DNA of 64,000 nucleotides from Novosphingobium sp. BW1 (lineage in GTDB: Bacteria; Pseudomonadota; Alphaproteobacteria; Sphingomonadales; Sphingomonadaceae), in assembly GCF_008107685.1 (NCBI RefSeq), contig NZ_VIRF01000078.1, forward strand, positions 1-64,000, given 5' to 3'. The position numbers and the translations under genes are program-made. Shown in pieces: positions 54,042 to 63,735 of this stretch (position 1 is the first letter of the stretch; every line of letters starts with the position of its first letter). The notes beneath the pieces were generated by a model, which worked only from the letters and a program-made list of their open reading frames with translations, did not search any database and was not told the origin of the DNA.

Positions 54042-55118
54042 CTACTTCGGACCTGCCTCTTCCAGCACGTCGGCCAGCGCCACGCGTTGCCCCGTCCGGC
54101 TCGCCATACGCGCGGCCTCGATCACCGCCTGGACGAGGAGGATGTCCTTGCCGGAGACCGCTGCCGCCTTCTCGCCCAGGCAGGCGGCGGCGACATCGTT
54201 GTAGAAGCACTCCTGGCGCCCGCGCGGAAGGGCCATCTCATGGCGGACGCCATCACCATCGAAGCGCACCAGCGGTTCGGGATCGCGGCCCCAGTCGGGA
54301 TCGCCAGGACGCATGCCGGCCACCGACTGCGCTTCCTGCGGATCGAGGCCATACTTGACCAGCGATCCGCCAGTCCCGTGGACACGAAAGCGCGGCTCGC
54401 CACCCGCCACGCACATTCCTGCATGAAGAATGCTACGCATCTGCGGGTAGTGGAGCGTGACGTGGGCGTAGTCGTCCGACCGTCCGCCTTCACGCAGCGC
54501 CGCGATATCGGCGCTTACGGCTTCAGGCGCACCAAACAGGCATAGCGCCTGGTCGACAAGATGGGGGCCAAGGTCGAACCACACGCCCGAACCTTCGCTG
54601 CCGTCCTCGCGCCAGCGCTCGCGCACAGCGGGGCGGAAGCGGTCGAAGTGGGATTCGAAGTGGACGACGCGGCCGATTTCGCCCGCCGCAATGGCCGCCT
54701 CGATGGCCAGGAAATCGGCATCGCCGCGCCGGTTGTGGAAGGCGGTGACGACGCGGTCCATCGCCTTCGCGCGCGACACGAGGTCCTGCGCGCTCGCCAG
54801 ATCGAGGGCAAAAGGCTTGTCGACAACGACGTGCTTGCCCGCGTCCAGCGCCCGAGCGGCCAGATCCGCATGGGTCGCGCCAGGGGTCGCGATCACGACG
54901 AGGTCGATCGCGGGATCGCCGAGCAGGTCGGCGATGTCGGGGACCCGTGCAAGACCGGGCAGAGGCAGCTCGGCCTCGGCCCGGCGGCTCACGACCGCGC
55001 GCAGGTCAAGGCCTGCGCAGGCCGCGATGTAGGGCGCGTGAAACACCCGCGCGGCCATGCCGTTTCCGACCAGGCCAACACCTAGTGGGCCGACGCCGAC
55101 GCGCTGCGAATTGCTCAA
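54042..55118 (-). CDS. Gfo/Idh/MocA-family oxidoreductase
   Basis: A 358-residue NAD(P)-dependent oxidoreductase. The Rossmann start is '[20 protein letters not shown]', the cofactor-domain motif '[20 protein letters not shown]' holds the conserved Lys-Pro, and '[10 protein letters not shown]' plus '[20 protein letters not shown]' (catalytic His) place it in the subgroup with E. coli YdgJ and YhhX. Likely substrates are sugars or inositols; the true one is unknown. The start is a TTG at 55118 that overlaps the pyrG TGA, so it is translated with pyrG, an unusual partner. Confidence 0.88.
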   Translation of the reverse strand: MSNSQRVGVGPLGVGLVGNGMAARVFHAPYIAACAGLDLRAVVSRRAEAELPLPGLARVPDIADLLGDPAIDLVVIATPGATHADLAARALDAGKHVVVDKPFALDLASAQDLVSRAKAMDRVVTAFHNRRGDADFLAIEAAIAAGEIGRVVHFESHFDRFRPAVRERWREDGSEGSGVWFDLGPHLVDQALCLFGAPEAVSADIAALREGGRSDDYAHVTLHYPQMRSILHAGMCVAGGEPRFRVHGTGGSLVKYGLDPQEAQSVAGMRPGDPDWGRDPEPLVRFDGDGVRHEMALPRGRQECFYNDVAAACLGEKAAAVSGKDILLVQAVIEAARMASRTGQRVALADVLEEAGPK

Positions 55119-56746
55119 ACCAGGCGCGAGTGCTGGAGCGCAGCCGCCACGAAGCCTGAAAACAGCGGATGCGGTTCAAAGGGGCGCGACTTGAGTTCGG
55201 GGTGGAACTGCACGCCCACGAAAAACGGATGATCGGGACGCTCGACGATCTCGGGCAGCAGGCCATCGGGCGACATTCCCGAGAAGATCAGGCCGTCCTT
55301 TTCAAGCGCGTCACGGTACTTGCCGTTGACCTCGTAGCGGTGGCGGTGGCGCTCGGAAATCTCGGTCGCGCCGCCGTAGATGCTGGAGACCTGGCTGTTG
55401 CCGTCGAGCATGGCCGTATAGGCGCCTAGGCGCATGGTGCCGCCTAGATCGCCGCCCTCGGCGCGGGTTTCCAGGCCTTCCTTGCCCATCCACTCGGTGA
55501 TGATGCCCACCACCGGCTCGTCGGTCGGGCCAAATTCGGTCGAGCTCGCTGCGGCGATGCCAGCCGCGCGCGCGCCCTCGATGCAGGCCATCTGCATGCC
55601 GAGGCAAATGCCGAAGAAAGGCACCTTGCGTTCACGCGCAAAGCGCACCGCTGCAATCTTGCCTTCGGTCCCGCGCTCACCGAAGCCGCCCGGCACGAGA
55701 ATACCGTGCATGGGTTCGAGCGCGTGCGCGATCTCAGCGTCGGACTTCTCAAAAATTTCCGCGTCGAGCCACTTGATCCGGACCTTGGCCTTGTTGGCCA
55801 TTCCGCCATGGACGAGCGCTTCGTTCAGCGACTTGTAGGCATCGGGCAGACCGACGTACTTGCCGACCACGCCGATGGTGACTTCACCTTCCGGGTTCTG
55901 GAAGCGATCGACGATGCCAGTCCAGCGCGACAGTTCCGGCGCGGGCGAATTGAGGCCGAAGTGGTGGAGCACCTCGGCGTCGAGCCCCTCGGCGTGGTAC
56001 TGGAGGGGCACCGCGTAGATGTTGGGGGCGTCGAGCGCGGGGATGACCGCTTCGCGGCGCACGTTGCAGAACAGCGCGATCTTGGCGCGCTCGCTCTCGG
56101 GCAGTTCGTGCTCGCAGCGGCACAGCAGGATGTCGGGCTGGATGCCAAGGCCGGTCATCTCGCGTACCGAATGCTGGGTCGGCTTGGTTTTCAGCTCGCC
56201 CGCGGCCGCGATGTAGGGCACCAGGGTGACGTGGACGAAGCAGGTGTTCTCGCGGCCCAGTTCGTTGCGCATCTGGCGCAGCGCCTCAATGAAGGGCAGG
56301 CCCTCGATGTCGCCGACCGTGCCACCGACTTCGCACAGCACGAAGTCGAGATCCTCGGTGTCGGCCTGAGCGAAGTTCTTGATCGCGTCAGTGACGTGCG
56401 GGATTACCTGGACCGTGGCGCCGAGGTAGTCGCCACGGCGCTCCTTGGCGATGATGTCCTGGTAGATGCGGCCCGAGGTGATGTTGTCGCCCTGATGCGC
56501 CGAGACGCCGGTAAAGCGCTCGTAGTGGCCAAGGTCAAGGTCGGCTTCCGCACCGTCGTCGGTCACGAAGACCTCACCGTGCTGGTACGGGCTCATCGTG
56601 CCCGGGTCGACGTTGAGATAGGGGTCGAACTTGCGGATCCGCACTCGGAACCCACGGGCCTGCAACAACGCGGCCAGGCTGGCGGCCATAAGGCCCTTGC
56701 CAAGCGAGGAGACCACGCCGCCGGTGATGAAGATGTGCCGCGCCAT
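55115..56746 (-). CDS. pyrG: CTP synthase
   Basis: A 543-residue CTP synthase, full length. The amidoligase domain is N-terminal ('[20 protein letters not shown]', '[20 protein letters not shown]'). The glutamine amidotransferase domain is C-terminal, with catalytic Cys in '[20 protein letters not shown]' and His/Glu in '[14 protein letters not shown]'. It makes CTP from UTP, ATP and glutamine. It lies 170 nt after secG on the same strand with a terminator between them, so it probably has its own promoter, and its stop overlaps the start of the Gfo/Idh gene. Confidence 0.98.
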   Translation of the reverse strand: MARHIFITGGVVSSLGKGLMAASLAALLQARGFRVRIRKFDPYLNVDPGTMSPYQHGEVFVTDDGAEADLDLGHYERFTGVSAHQGDNITSGRIYQDIIAKERRGDYLGATVQVIPHVTDAIKNFAQADTEDLDFVLCEVGGTVGDIEGLPFIEALRQMRNELGRENTCFVHVTLVPYIAAAGELKTKPTQHSVREMTGLGIQPDILLCRCEHELPESERAKIALFCNVRREAVIPALDAPNIYAVPLQYHAEGLDAEVLHHFGLNSPAPELSRWTGIVDRFQNPEGEVTIGVVGKYVGLPDAYKSLNEALVHGGMANKAKVRIKWLDAEIFEKSDAEIAHALEPMHGILVPGGFGERGTEGKIAAVRFARERKVPFFGICLGMQMACIEGARAAGIAAASSTEFGPTDEPVVGIITEWMGKEGLETRAEGGDLGGTMRLGAYTAMLDGNSQVSSIYGGATEISERHRHRYEVNGKYRDALEKDGLIFSGMSPDGLLPEIVERPDHPFFVGVQFHPELKSRPFEPHPLFSGFVAAALQHSRLV

Positions 56747-56817
56747 GGGAATTGGGCCTTAAATTGTGTGGGGGGTTCAGCGCAAGCGCCAAGAACCCGA
56801 ATCCACAGGTCAAACTC

Positions 56818-56852
56818 AATAAAATGCCGCCTGACTGCGCCAGACGGCATTT
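56818..56852 (-). terminator. Rho-independent terminator of secG
   Basis: On the minus strand AAATGCCG (plus 56845-56852) pairs with CGGCATTT (plus 56822-56829), extended by CTGG/CCAG-type pairs inside, and TTTTATTGAG follows. It lies 65 nt after the secG stop. Confidence 0.8.
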
Positions 56853-56916
56853 CGGTTACAATGCTGTTTCGAGACGGCTCCGGATTTTCCGATCCAAAGC
56901 CGCCTGCTCGAAGCTC

Positions 56917-57309
56917 TTACTGCTGCACGGCTCCGGCCAGCGGATCGTCGTTCGCGGGCGCCGCTGCGGCGTCTGCGTCCGATTCGCCGACAGCCGAGCC
57001 GGCAAGCGGGTCCGCCGGGGCTTCCTGGGCCGCCGGTTCACCGCCACGCTGCAGCGAGGTATCGATATCGCCGACGCTGTTGGCATCGACCGCCATCGCG
57101 GCAAGAAGAATGCTGAGAACCACGAAGAGACCGGCGAGGATCGCCGTCGCCCGGGTCAGAAAATCGGCCGCACCGCGCGCCGACATCAGACCACCGGGGT
57201 TGCCCCCGCCACCGACGCCAAGGCCACCGCCCTCGGACTTCTGAACCAGGATAATACCGACAAGGGCGGCAGCTACCAGCGCCTGGACGACGGTCAGGAA
57301 AACAAACAT
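56917..57309 (-). CDS. secG: Preprotein translocase subunit SecG
   Basis: A 130-residue SecG. The first membrane helix 'LTVVQALVAAALVGIILVQK' is followed by the Gly-rich loop 'SEGGGLGVGGGGNPGG', then 'GAADFLTRATAILAGLFVVL' as the second helix. It supports SecYE during protein export. A tail of about 50 residues rich in Ala, Pro and Asp ('EAPADPLAGSAVGESDADAA') is typical for this order and contains two DPLAG repeats. The ATG at 57309 begins the normal N-terminus. It is downstream of tpiA on the same strand. Confidence 0.95.
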   Translation of the reverse strand: MFVFLTVVQALVAAALVGIILVQKSEGGGLGVGGGGNPGGLMSARGAADFLTRATAILAGLFVVLSILLAAMAVDANSVGDIDTSLQRGGEPAAQEAPADPLAGSAVGESDADAAAAPANDDPLAGAVQQ

Positions 57310-57536
57310 CAGCTCGATCTCAGCTCTTCTCAACGGGCCTGCGAACAGGATCACAGACCGCAATCACAAGCGGCGCAGATAAGCGCAACGCCCCCCGAAC
57401 GCAACCCGGCCCGGACACGGGATTCGACATGCACGGCCGCGCAGACGCGACGGCCCTGCCGCCCTCCCCCGGCCCCGTTCGCGCGCAGGCGCGACCAAGT
57501 GTCGGAAGATCAGGCGATTACTCAGTCACCTACGGC

Positions 57537-58295
57537 TCAGTCAGCGGCCAGCGTCGCGGCGGCGCCGACGATGGAGAGGAAGCTCTCCGCGCTCAGGCTC
57601 GCCCCGCCGACGAGCGCACCGCCCACCTCGGGGACCGAAAGCAGCTCAGCCGCGTTCTCGGCCTTGACCGAACCGCCGTAGAGGATGCGCACGCCCGTAC
57701 CGCTCTCACCGTAGAGTTCGACCAGCTTGGCGCGGATCGCACTGTGCATGGCCGCGACGTCCTCGACCGAGGGAACGCGGCCCGTACCGATCGCCCAGAT
57801 CGGCTCGTAGGCCACCGAAAACTTTTCGGGCGCCTGTTCGCCCTGCGGGCATGAAGCGGCCACCTGGGCTGCGACGACGCTTTCCGCCTCGCCCGCATCA
57901 CGCTGCGCTTCGCTTTCGCCCACGCACAAGATCACGCCCAGGCCAGCGGCGATGGCCGCGTCCGCCTTCGCCTGCACGACCGCGTCGCTTTCACCATGCA
58001 GTGTGCGGCGTTCGGAGTGGCCGACGATGGTGAAGTCGGCGCCTGCGTCCTTGAGCATCGGAGCGGAGATATCGCCGGTGAAGGCACCATTCTCCTGAAC
58101 GTGGCAATCCTGGCCACCAACGCCAATGATTTCAGCGGCATCGCGCGTACGGTAGATAAGCGTCGCCGGCGGCGCGATGGCCACCTGAACCCTGGGAAAA
58201 CGTCCAGCGGCACGATCGATCGCGCGCACTTCGTTCAGCATCGCGCGCGTGCCGTTCATTTTCCAGTTTCCGACGATGTAAGGCAATCCGGCCAT
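57537..58295 (-). CDS. tpiA: Triosephosphate isomerase
   Basis: A 252-residue TIM barrel with all catalytic residues: K12 in 'VGNWKMNG', His in 'FTIVGHSERR', Glu in 'SVAYEPIWAIGTG', and the phosphate-gripping 'ILYGGSVKAENA'. It interconverts dihydroxyacetone phosphate and glyceraldehyde-3-phosphate. The ATG at 58295 gives the family N-terminus. It is divergent from ppiD across a 444-bp interval and is followed by secG 227 nt downstream, the usual order in sphingomonads. Confidence 0.98.
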   Translation of the reverse strand: MAGLPYIVGNWKMNGTRAMLNEVRAIDRAAGRFPRVQVAIAPPATLIYRTRDAAEIIGVGGQDCHVQENGAFTGDISAPMLKDAGADFTIVGHSERRTLHGESDAVVQAKADAAIAAGLGVILCVGESEAQRDAGEAESVVAAQVAASCPQGEQAPEKFSVAYEPIWAIGTGRVPSVEDVAAMHSAIRAKLVELYGESGTGVRILYGGSVKAENAAELLSVPEVGGALVGGASLSAESFLSIVGAAATLAAD

Positions 58296-58739
58296 CTTGG
58301 TCCCTTGATCAAATCGACGACACACCGAGCGAATCCCGCAAACGGGGGAATCGGAACGCCGTTGTAGCGGGGCGCTGCTAGGCCAGCACTAGCGGATTTG
58401 TCAAAGCCGGGGGAGACTTCTCTTTCCACCGCGCCCAATTCAGGGCCACACAAGAGCCACAACCTCACCTGCCCGAAACTACACCCCGGACTGTTCACAC
58501 GAACGGGGAAGCAAGCCCACATTCATCCAGCCCCCGCCACCACAGGGCCCGTTCGCACCGCGCCCACGCGCCCGAAACCACAGGAATCGGGCGCAAAGCG
58601 ATGCGATGCCATTGCAGGACGGCGAAAGCCCCCCTAAAGCCTGCGCCATTTCCCGCCTCCTGCATGAAGGCCCCTGCCCCGGCAGGCCGCCCCGGGCAGG
58701 AGCGCTTCACAGACCGCTCAGTCAACGGCCGGACAGGAC
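58296..58739. other. Divergent tpiA/ppiD intergenic region
   Basis: A 444-bp stretch with no credible gene. It holds the tpiA promoter candidate at 58,375-58,404. No obvious ppiD promoter, riboswitch or stable hairpin could be found. Short frames of 60-100 codons occur on both strands but have no domain or ribosome-binding site. Confidence 0.5.
58375..58404 (-). promoter_or_regulatory. tpiA: Sigma-70-type promoter of tpiA
   Basis: On the minus strand TTGACA (plus 58399-58404) is a perfect -35, with TAGCAG (plus 58375-58380) as -10 after an 18-bp spacer. It lies 80 bp before the tpiA start. Confidence 0.55.
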
Positions 58740-60710
58740 ATGCTCAGCTTCTTCAGATCGTTCATCAAGTCCAAGATCGGCGCGGCCCTCGCGCTGGTCG
58801 TGCTCGGCGTCATCGCCCTCGCCTTCGCCAGCGGCGACATCGCCGGGATCCAGGGTGCAGGCGGCGCAGGCGATGCCAACGCCGTCGCCAGCGTCGGCGA
58901 CGAGACCATCGACGCCAATGAACTGGCGCAGGGCGCGAACTCCGCGCTACGCCGCGTTCAGCAGAACAACCCACAGGCCTCGATGAGCCAGCTCCTCGCG
59001 CAGGGCGGTCTCGACACGATCCTCGACGAGCTGGTCCAGCGCACCGCCTTCTTCGCCTTTGGCAAGGAGCACGGGATCGTGGCGGGAGACCGCCTGGTGG
59101 ACAGCGAGATCGCGCAGATCGCCGCCTTCCAGGGCGTCGACGGCAAGTTCGACCAGGACACCTTCCGCCAGGCGCTCGCCCAACAGGGCCTCTCCGAAAA
59201 GGCCTTGCGCGAGGACATCGCGCAAGGCCTCGTCGGCCAGCAGCTTGCCAGCCCGGCGCAATTCGGCGCGAAGATGCCCGCCTACATGGCCAAGCGTTAC
59301 GCCGCGATGATCGACGAGACCCGCAGTGGCTCGGTCCTTGCCCTGCCCTCGATGCTGTTTGTGCCCGAGGACGAGCCCGATACGAAGACGCTCAAGGCCT
59401 TCTACGACAGCCACACCCAGAACTTCATCCGGCCCGAGCGCCGCATGATGCGCTATGCGCAGTTCACCATCGATTCGATGAAGGCGCCCCCCGCCCCCAC
59501 TGACTCGCAGATCCAGGAGGCCTACAAGGCCAACGCCGCGCGCTACACGGCCAAGGATGATCGTCGCATCACCCAGGTGATCGCGCCGACCGAGGACGCG
59601 GCCAAGGCCATCATCGCGGCCGTCAAGGGCGGCAAGACGCTCGAAGCGGCCGCTACCGAGAAGGGCCTCTCGGCTGCCAAGCTGGAATTCTTCAGCCGCA
59701 AGGACCTTACCGACCAGTTTGCCAAGCCCGTCTCCGACGCCGTCTTCGCCGCCAAGGTAGGCGAGCTTGCGGCTCCGGCGAAGTCGGCGCTGGGCTGGCA
59801 CGTCGTGCGCGTCGAGGAAGAAAGCACCAAGCCCGCGCGCACTCTCGATGAGGTCCGCGAGGAACTGGTTGCCGAGCTCGAGGCCGATGCGAAGCGCAAG
59901 GCGTTCGCCGCCAAGCTCGAAGGCATCGAGGACCAGTTCGCCGACGGTGCGAGCCTGCCCGAAGTTGCCAAGTCGCTGGGTGTCGAAGTCGAGACCACTG
60001 GCCCCGTCACCGCCGATGGCCGCATCTACGGCGAAATCGACAAGAGCGTCGATGAGGGCCTCCAGCCGCTTCTCCCCACCGTCTTCAAGATGCAGCAGGA
60101 ACAGCCCCAGCTCACCCAGATGGGCCAGGGCCAGAACTTCGAGGCGAACCGTCCCTTCGTGATCTACGACGTGACCGAGATCACCCCCTCCGCGCCAGCG
60201 CCGTTCGACGACATCCAGGACGACGTGAGGTCAGCCTGGGCGCTCGACAGCGGTTCCAAGGCAGCCAAGGCCGCTGCGCTCAAGGTGCGCAAGGCGATGG
60301 CCGAAGGCAAGACCATGGCCCAGGCCATGAAGGACCTCAACAAGCGCCTGCCCCCGATCGAGGAGCTTGGTATGTCGCGCGCCACGCTCAGCCGCGCGCT
60401 CCAGTCCGGCCGCCAGGTCCCCCCGCCTGTCTCGCTCATGTTCCACATGACCAAGGACAGCGTGAAGGTACAGTCGGCCGACGGCGAGCGCGGGTGGTTC
60501 GTGGTCCAGCTCAAGGACATCAAGGCCGGCAAGGTCGAGTCCGACGAGATGGTCGCGCAGGCTCGCGAGGAACTGGGCGCCCAGATGGGCAACGCCTTCG
60601 TCACTTCGCTCGGCCATGCCGTCGCCGGTGAGATGAAGGTCGAGAAGAACGCCGCGACCATCAAGGCCGTGCGCGAGCGCCTGGGCGGCACCGCCCAGCC
60701 CGGCGCCTGA
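58740..60710 (+). CDS. ppiD: Periplasmic peptidyl-prolyl isomerase PpiD
   Basis: A 656-residue PpiD/SurA-type chaperone anchored by one N-terminal helix ('GAALALVVLGVIALAFASGD'). A SurA-N-like region with 'FQGVDGKFDQDTFRQALAQQ' (about residues 125-150) and a parvulin domain of about residues 265-360 ('FSRKDLTDQFAKPVSDAVFA', 'ALGWHVVRVEEE') follow, then a long helical C-terminus. It assists folding of outer-membrane proteins at the Sec exit. The initiation ATG has only a weak upstream GGACAGGA. It is 51 nt before trpE, so it may be co-transcribed with the trp genes. Confidence 0.93.
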   Translation: MLSFFRSFIKSKIGAALALVVLGVIALAFASGDIAGIQGAGGAGDANAVASVGDETIDANELAQGANSALRRVQQNNPQASMSQLLAQGGLDTILDELVQRTAFFAFGKEHGIVAGDRLVDSEIAQIAAFQGVDGKFDQDTFRQALAQQGLSEKALREDIAQGLVGQQLASPAQFGAKMPAYMAKRYAAMIDETRSGSVLALPSMLFVPEDEPDTKTLKAFYDSHTQNFIRPERRMMRYAQFTIDSMKAPPAPTDSQIQEAYKANAARYTAKDDRRITQVIAPTEDAAKAIIAAVKGGKTLEAAATEKGLSAAKLEFFSRKDLTDQFAKPVSDAVFAAKVGELAAPAKSALGWHVVRVEEESTKPARTLDEVREELVAELEADAKRKAFAAKLEGIEDQFADGASLPEVAKSLGVEVETTGPVTADGRIYGEIDKSVDEGLQPLLPTVFKMQQEQPQLTQMGQGQNFEANRPFVIYDVTEITPSAPAPFDDIQDDVRSAWALDSGSKAAKAAALKVRKAMAEGKTMAQAMKDLNKRLPPIEELGMSRATLSRALQSGRQVPPPVSLMFHMTKDSVKVQSADGERGWFVVQLKDIKAGKVESDEMVAQAREELGAQMGNAFVTSLGHAVAGEMKVEKNAATIKAVRERLGGTAQPGA

Positions 60711-60761
60711 TCGCCCTCCACCGCCTTCCACACACCATCCGATAGCGAAACCAGCAGGACC

Positions 60762-62309
60762 ATGACGACACAGCGCCAGACCAGCAGCGATGCCATCCGT
60801 ACCGACGCCCAGACACGGCTCTCGAACGGAAAGCCCGCGCTGGTCTGGCGTCGTCTGGTTGCCGATACCCAGACGCCGGTCGGCGCCGCGCTCAAGCTGT
60901 TCGAGGACGGGCGCGGTGATTTCCTGCTCGAGTCGGTGGAAGGCGGCGCCCAGCGCGGGCGCTACAGCCTGCTCGGGCTCGACCCGGATTTGGTCTTCCG
61001 TGCACAAGGCCACGAGGCCCAGATCAACCGCTCCTGGAAGAACGACGCCGAAGCCTTCACCCCCCTTCCGGGCGACAGCCTGACGGAACTGCGCGCGCTG
61101 GTCGAAAGCTGCCGCATCGACGTTCCGTGCGAACTTCCACCCGCACTGGCCTGCGTGGTCGGCTACTTCGGCTATGAGACCATCGGCCTTGTCGAGAAGC
61201 TGCCGCGCGCGCCGCAAAGCGAACTCGACGTGCCCGACATGCTGTTCGTGCGTCCCTCGATCCTGCTCGTCTTCGACAGCCTGGGCGATGAGCTGTTCTG
61301 CATCGCCCCGCTCTGGCCCGAGAGCGCGGCCGACCCAGCCCGCGCCATCGAAGCCGCTGAAGATCGTATCGCCGAGACACTGCGCCGCCTCAACCAGCCG
61401 GTGCCCGCCAGCCCCGTCCTCACAGACCTTCCCGATCCGGTCCAGACCTCGGTCCTGAAACCCGGTGAATACGAGGCGATGGTCACGCGCGCCAAGGACT
61501 ACATCACCGCGGGCGACATCTTCCAGATCGTGCTGGCGCAGCGCTTCACCTGCGAATTCCCGCTGCCCCCGCTCGCGCTCTACCGCGCGCTGCGCCGCGT
61601 GAACCCCTCGCCCTTCCTCTACTTCCTCGACCTGCCCGGCTTTGCCGTCGTCGGCTCGAGCCCGGAGATCCTCGTGCGCGTGCGCAAGGATGAGGACGGC
61701 CAGCCCCAGGTCACCATCCGCCCGATCGCGGGCACCCGTCCGCGCGGCAAGACCGAGGCCGAGGACAGGGCCAATGAGATCAACCTGCTGGACGACCAGA
61801 AGGAACGCGCCGAGCACCTCATGCTGCTTGACCTTGGCCGCAATGACGTCGGCCGCGTCGCCACGGCGGGTTCGGTCGAAGTCACCGACAGCTACACCAT
61901 CGAGCGCTACAGCCACGTCATGCACATCGTCTCGAACGTGGTCGGCACGCTCGACACGAATACCCACGATGCCATCGACGCGGTCTTTGCCGGCTTCCCT
62001 GCGGGCACTGTCTCGGGCGCCCCCAAGGTTCGTGCCTGCCAGATCATCGCCGAACTCGAACACGAGACACGCGGCGCCTACGCGGGAGGCGTGGGCTACT
62101 TCTCGCCCGATGGTTCGCTCGATTCGTGTATCGTGCTGCGCACCGGCGTCCTCAAGGACGGCGTGCTCCACGTCCAGGCGGGCGCGGGCATTGTCGCCGA
62201 CAGCGACCCGACCTCGGAACAGAACGAGTGCCTCCACAAATCGGGCGCACTTTTCGCCGCCGCGCGCGAGGCGATCCGTATCGCCGGGGAACCGGGCTTC
62301 GGGCAATGA
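60762..62309 (+). CDS. trpE: Anthranilate synthase component I
   Basis: A 515-residue chorismate-binding enzyme. The tryptophan feedback element is present as 'LLES' at residues 55-58, and the catalytic domain carries 'IFQIVLAQRFTCEFPLPP', 'SSPEILVRV', 'RPIAGTRPRGKTEAEDRANE', 'GRNDVGRVA' and 'GTVSGAPKVRACQIIAELE'. With TrpG it turns chorismate and glutamine into anthranilate. It lies after ppiD, and its TGA overlaps the ATG of a lipoprotein gene. No trp leader peptide or attenuator fits in the 51-nt gap before it. Confidence 0.97.
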   Translation: MTTQRQTSSDAIRTDAQTRLSNGKPALVWRRLVADTQTPVGAALKLFEDGRGDFLLESVEGGAQRGRYSLLGLDPDLVFRAQGHEAQINRSWKNDAEAFTPLPGDSLTELRALVESCRIDVPCELPPALACVVGYFGYETIGLVEKLPRAPQSELDVPDMLFVRPSILLVFDSLGDELFCIAPLWPESAADPARAIEAAEDRIAETLRRLNQPVPASPVLTDLPDPVQTSVLKPGEYEAMVTRAKDYITAGDIFQIVLAQRFTCEFPLPPLALYRALRRVNPSPFLYFLDLPGFAVVGSSPEILVRVRKDEDGQPQVTIRPIAGTRPRGKTEAEDRANEINLLDDQKERAEHLMLLDLGRNDVGRVATAGSVEVTDSYTIERYSHVMHIVSNVVGTLDTNTHDAIDAVFAGFPAGTVSGAPKVRACQIIAELEHETRGAYAGGVGYFSPDGSLDSCIVLRTGVLKDGVLHVQAGAGIVADSDPTSEQNECLHKSGALFAAAREAIRIAGEPGFGQ

Positions 62310-63142
62310 TCCGCGCACGGGCGGCTCTCGCCCCCGCTGCGCTTGCCCTGCTGCTGGCCGCCTGCTCCGGCTCGGACGAGGACACCGCCGAGGCTGCCCC
62401 GCCTCCGGCCTGCGAAAGCGCGCGCTTCGAGGGCGCAGCCTTCGTGCACTGCACTGCGGTGCCCGGTCGCCACGCAATCCACACCGTGCTCAGGCCTGAG
62501 GGCGGCGCGCCCTACCGCACGCTGAGCCAGCTGGCCGTCAGCCGCCCCGAGGGCAGCGCGCCTGTCGCCTTTGCCATGAACGCGGGCATGTACGACAGCG
62601 CCGGACAGCCCATCGGCTACTACGTCGAGGAAGGCGAGCGCCTCCACACGCTCAACACCAACGAGGGACCGGGCAATTTTCATCTTCTGCCCAACGGCGT
62701 CTTCTTTGGCGATGCCAAGGGGCACTGGCGGGTGATGACCTCGGACGACTTCGCCGCGAAGATCACGCAGCGCCCCGCCTTCGGCACGCAGTCGGGCCCG
62801 ATGCTGGTGATCGACGGCAAACTGCACCCGGCCATCGATCCGGACGGCACCTCGCACAAGCTGCGCAACGGCGTGGGCGTTGATGCGACGGGCCGCGCAC
62901 ACTTCGTCATTGCCGAGGAGCCGGTCTCCTTCGGCAAGCTCGCCCGCTATTTCCGCGACGACCTGCAATGCGCCAACGCGCTTTTCCTCGACGGCTCGGT
63001 CTCGTCCTTGTGGGACCCCGAACACGGCCGGCTCGACACCGGACCCGAGCTTGGCCCCTTGATCGTCGTCGAGAAACGCGCGAAGGCGCAAGACACACAG
63101 ACGCAAGGCGCACCGGCGCAAGGCCAGAAGGCAAACCCATGA
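62306..63142 (+). CDS. Phosphodiester glycosidase-family lipoprotein inside the trp operon
   Basis: A 278-residue predicted lipoprotein: the signal '[14 protein letters not shown]' has a lipobox (LAAC). The body matches the NAGPA/phosphodiester glycosidase family (PF09992): '[20 protein letters not shown]', '[14 protein letters not shown]', '[15 protein letters not shown]', '[20 protein letters not shown]' and '[20 protein letters not shown]'. Bacterial members are thought to cut or remodel cell-surface glycans. Both ends overlap neighbours by 4 nt (trpE and trpG), so it is translated with the tryptophan genes although the product is exported. A link to tryptophan synthesis is not evident. 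Confidence 0.88.
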   Translation: MIRARAALAPAALALLLAACSGSDEDTAEAAPPPACESARFEGAAFVHCTAVPGRHAIHTVLRPEGGAPYRTLSQLAVSRPEGSAPVAFAMNAGMYDSAGQPIGYYVEEGERLHTLNTNEGPGNFHLLPNGVFFGDAKGHWRVMTSDDFAAKITQRPAFGTQSGPMLVIDGKLHPAIDPDGTSHKLRNGVGVDATGRAHFVIAEEPVSFGKLARYFRDDLQCANALFLDGSVSSLWDPEHGRLDTGPELGPLIVVEKRAKAQDTQTQGAPAQGQKANP

Positions 63143-63735
63143 TCCTCGTCATCGACAACTACGACAGCTTCACCTGGAACCTGGTCCACTACGTCATGGA
63201 ACTGGGCACCGAGGTAAAGGTGGTGCGCAACGACAGCCTCACCGTCGAGGACGCGCTGGCCACAGGCGCGAGGGGCTTCCTCGTCTCGCCCGGCCCCTGC
63301 ACCCCGAACGAGGCGGGCATCAGCCTCGATCTCGTCGGCGCGGCGGCCGAGAAGGGCCTGCCGCTTCTCGGCGTGTGCCTGGGCCACCAGTCGATCGGTC
63401 AGTTCTTTGGCGGCAAGGTGGTGCGCGGCGGGCTCATGCACGGTAAGACCTCGACCATGACGCACGATGGCACCGGGGTCTTTGCCGGGCTACCATCGCC
63501 CTTCACGGCGACGCGCTACCACTCGCTGATTGTCGAGGACATTCCCGACTGCCTCAAGGTCAACTGCCGCTCCGAGGACGGCCACGTTATGGGCTTCGCG
63601 CACGAAAGCCTGCCCATCCACGGCGTGCAGTTCCACCCCGAATCCATCGCCACCGAGCACGGACATGCCATGCTGGCCAACTTCCTCGCGATTTGCGGGA
63701 TCGAGGCGAAGCTTCCCGAAAGGCTGAGCGCGTGA
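63139..63735 (+). CDS. trpG: Anthranilate synthase component II (glutamine amidotransferase)
   Basis: A 198-residue class I amidotransferase. Catalytic residues are C80 in '[17 protein letters not shown]' and H166/E168 in '[10 protein letters not shown]'; '[15 protein letters not shown]' and '[14 protein letters not shown]' are family blocks. It supplies ammonia to TrpE. The same subunit may serve PabB for folate synthesis in organisms with one copy. The ATG overlaps the lipoprotein gene stop and its own stop overlaps the trpD GTG. Confidence 0.97.
   Translation: MILVIDNYDSFTWNLVHYVMELGTEVKVVRNDSLTVEDALATGARGFLVSPGPCTPNEAGISLDLVGAAAEKGLPLLGVCLGHQSIGQFFGGKVVRGGLMHGKTSTMTHDGTGVFAGLPSPFTATRYHSLIVEDIPDCLKVNCRSEDGHVMGFAHESLPIHGVQFHPESIATEHGHAMLANFLAICGIEAKLPERLSA

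Noticed and set aside
60711-60761. Trp attenuator before trpE
   Set aside because: The gap is 51 nt with no Trp-codon leader and no alternative hairpins.
60231-62477. 748-codon open frame on the minus strand
   Set aside because: It runs antisense to ppiD and trpE. The Arg/Ala/Gly/His-rich translation is a codon shadow.
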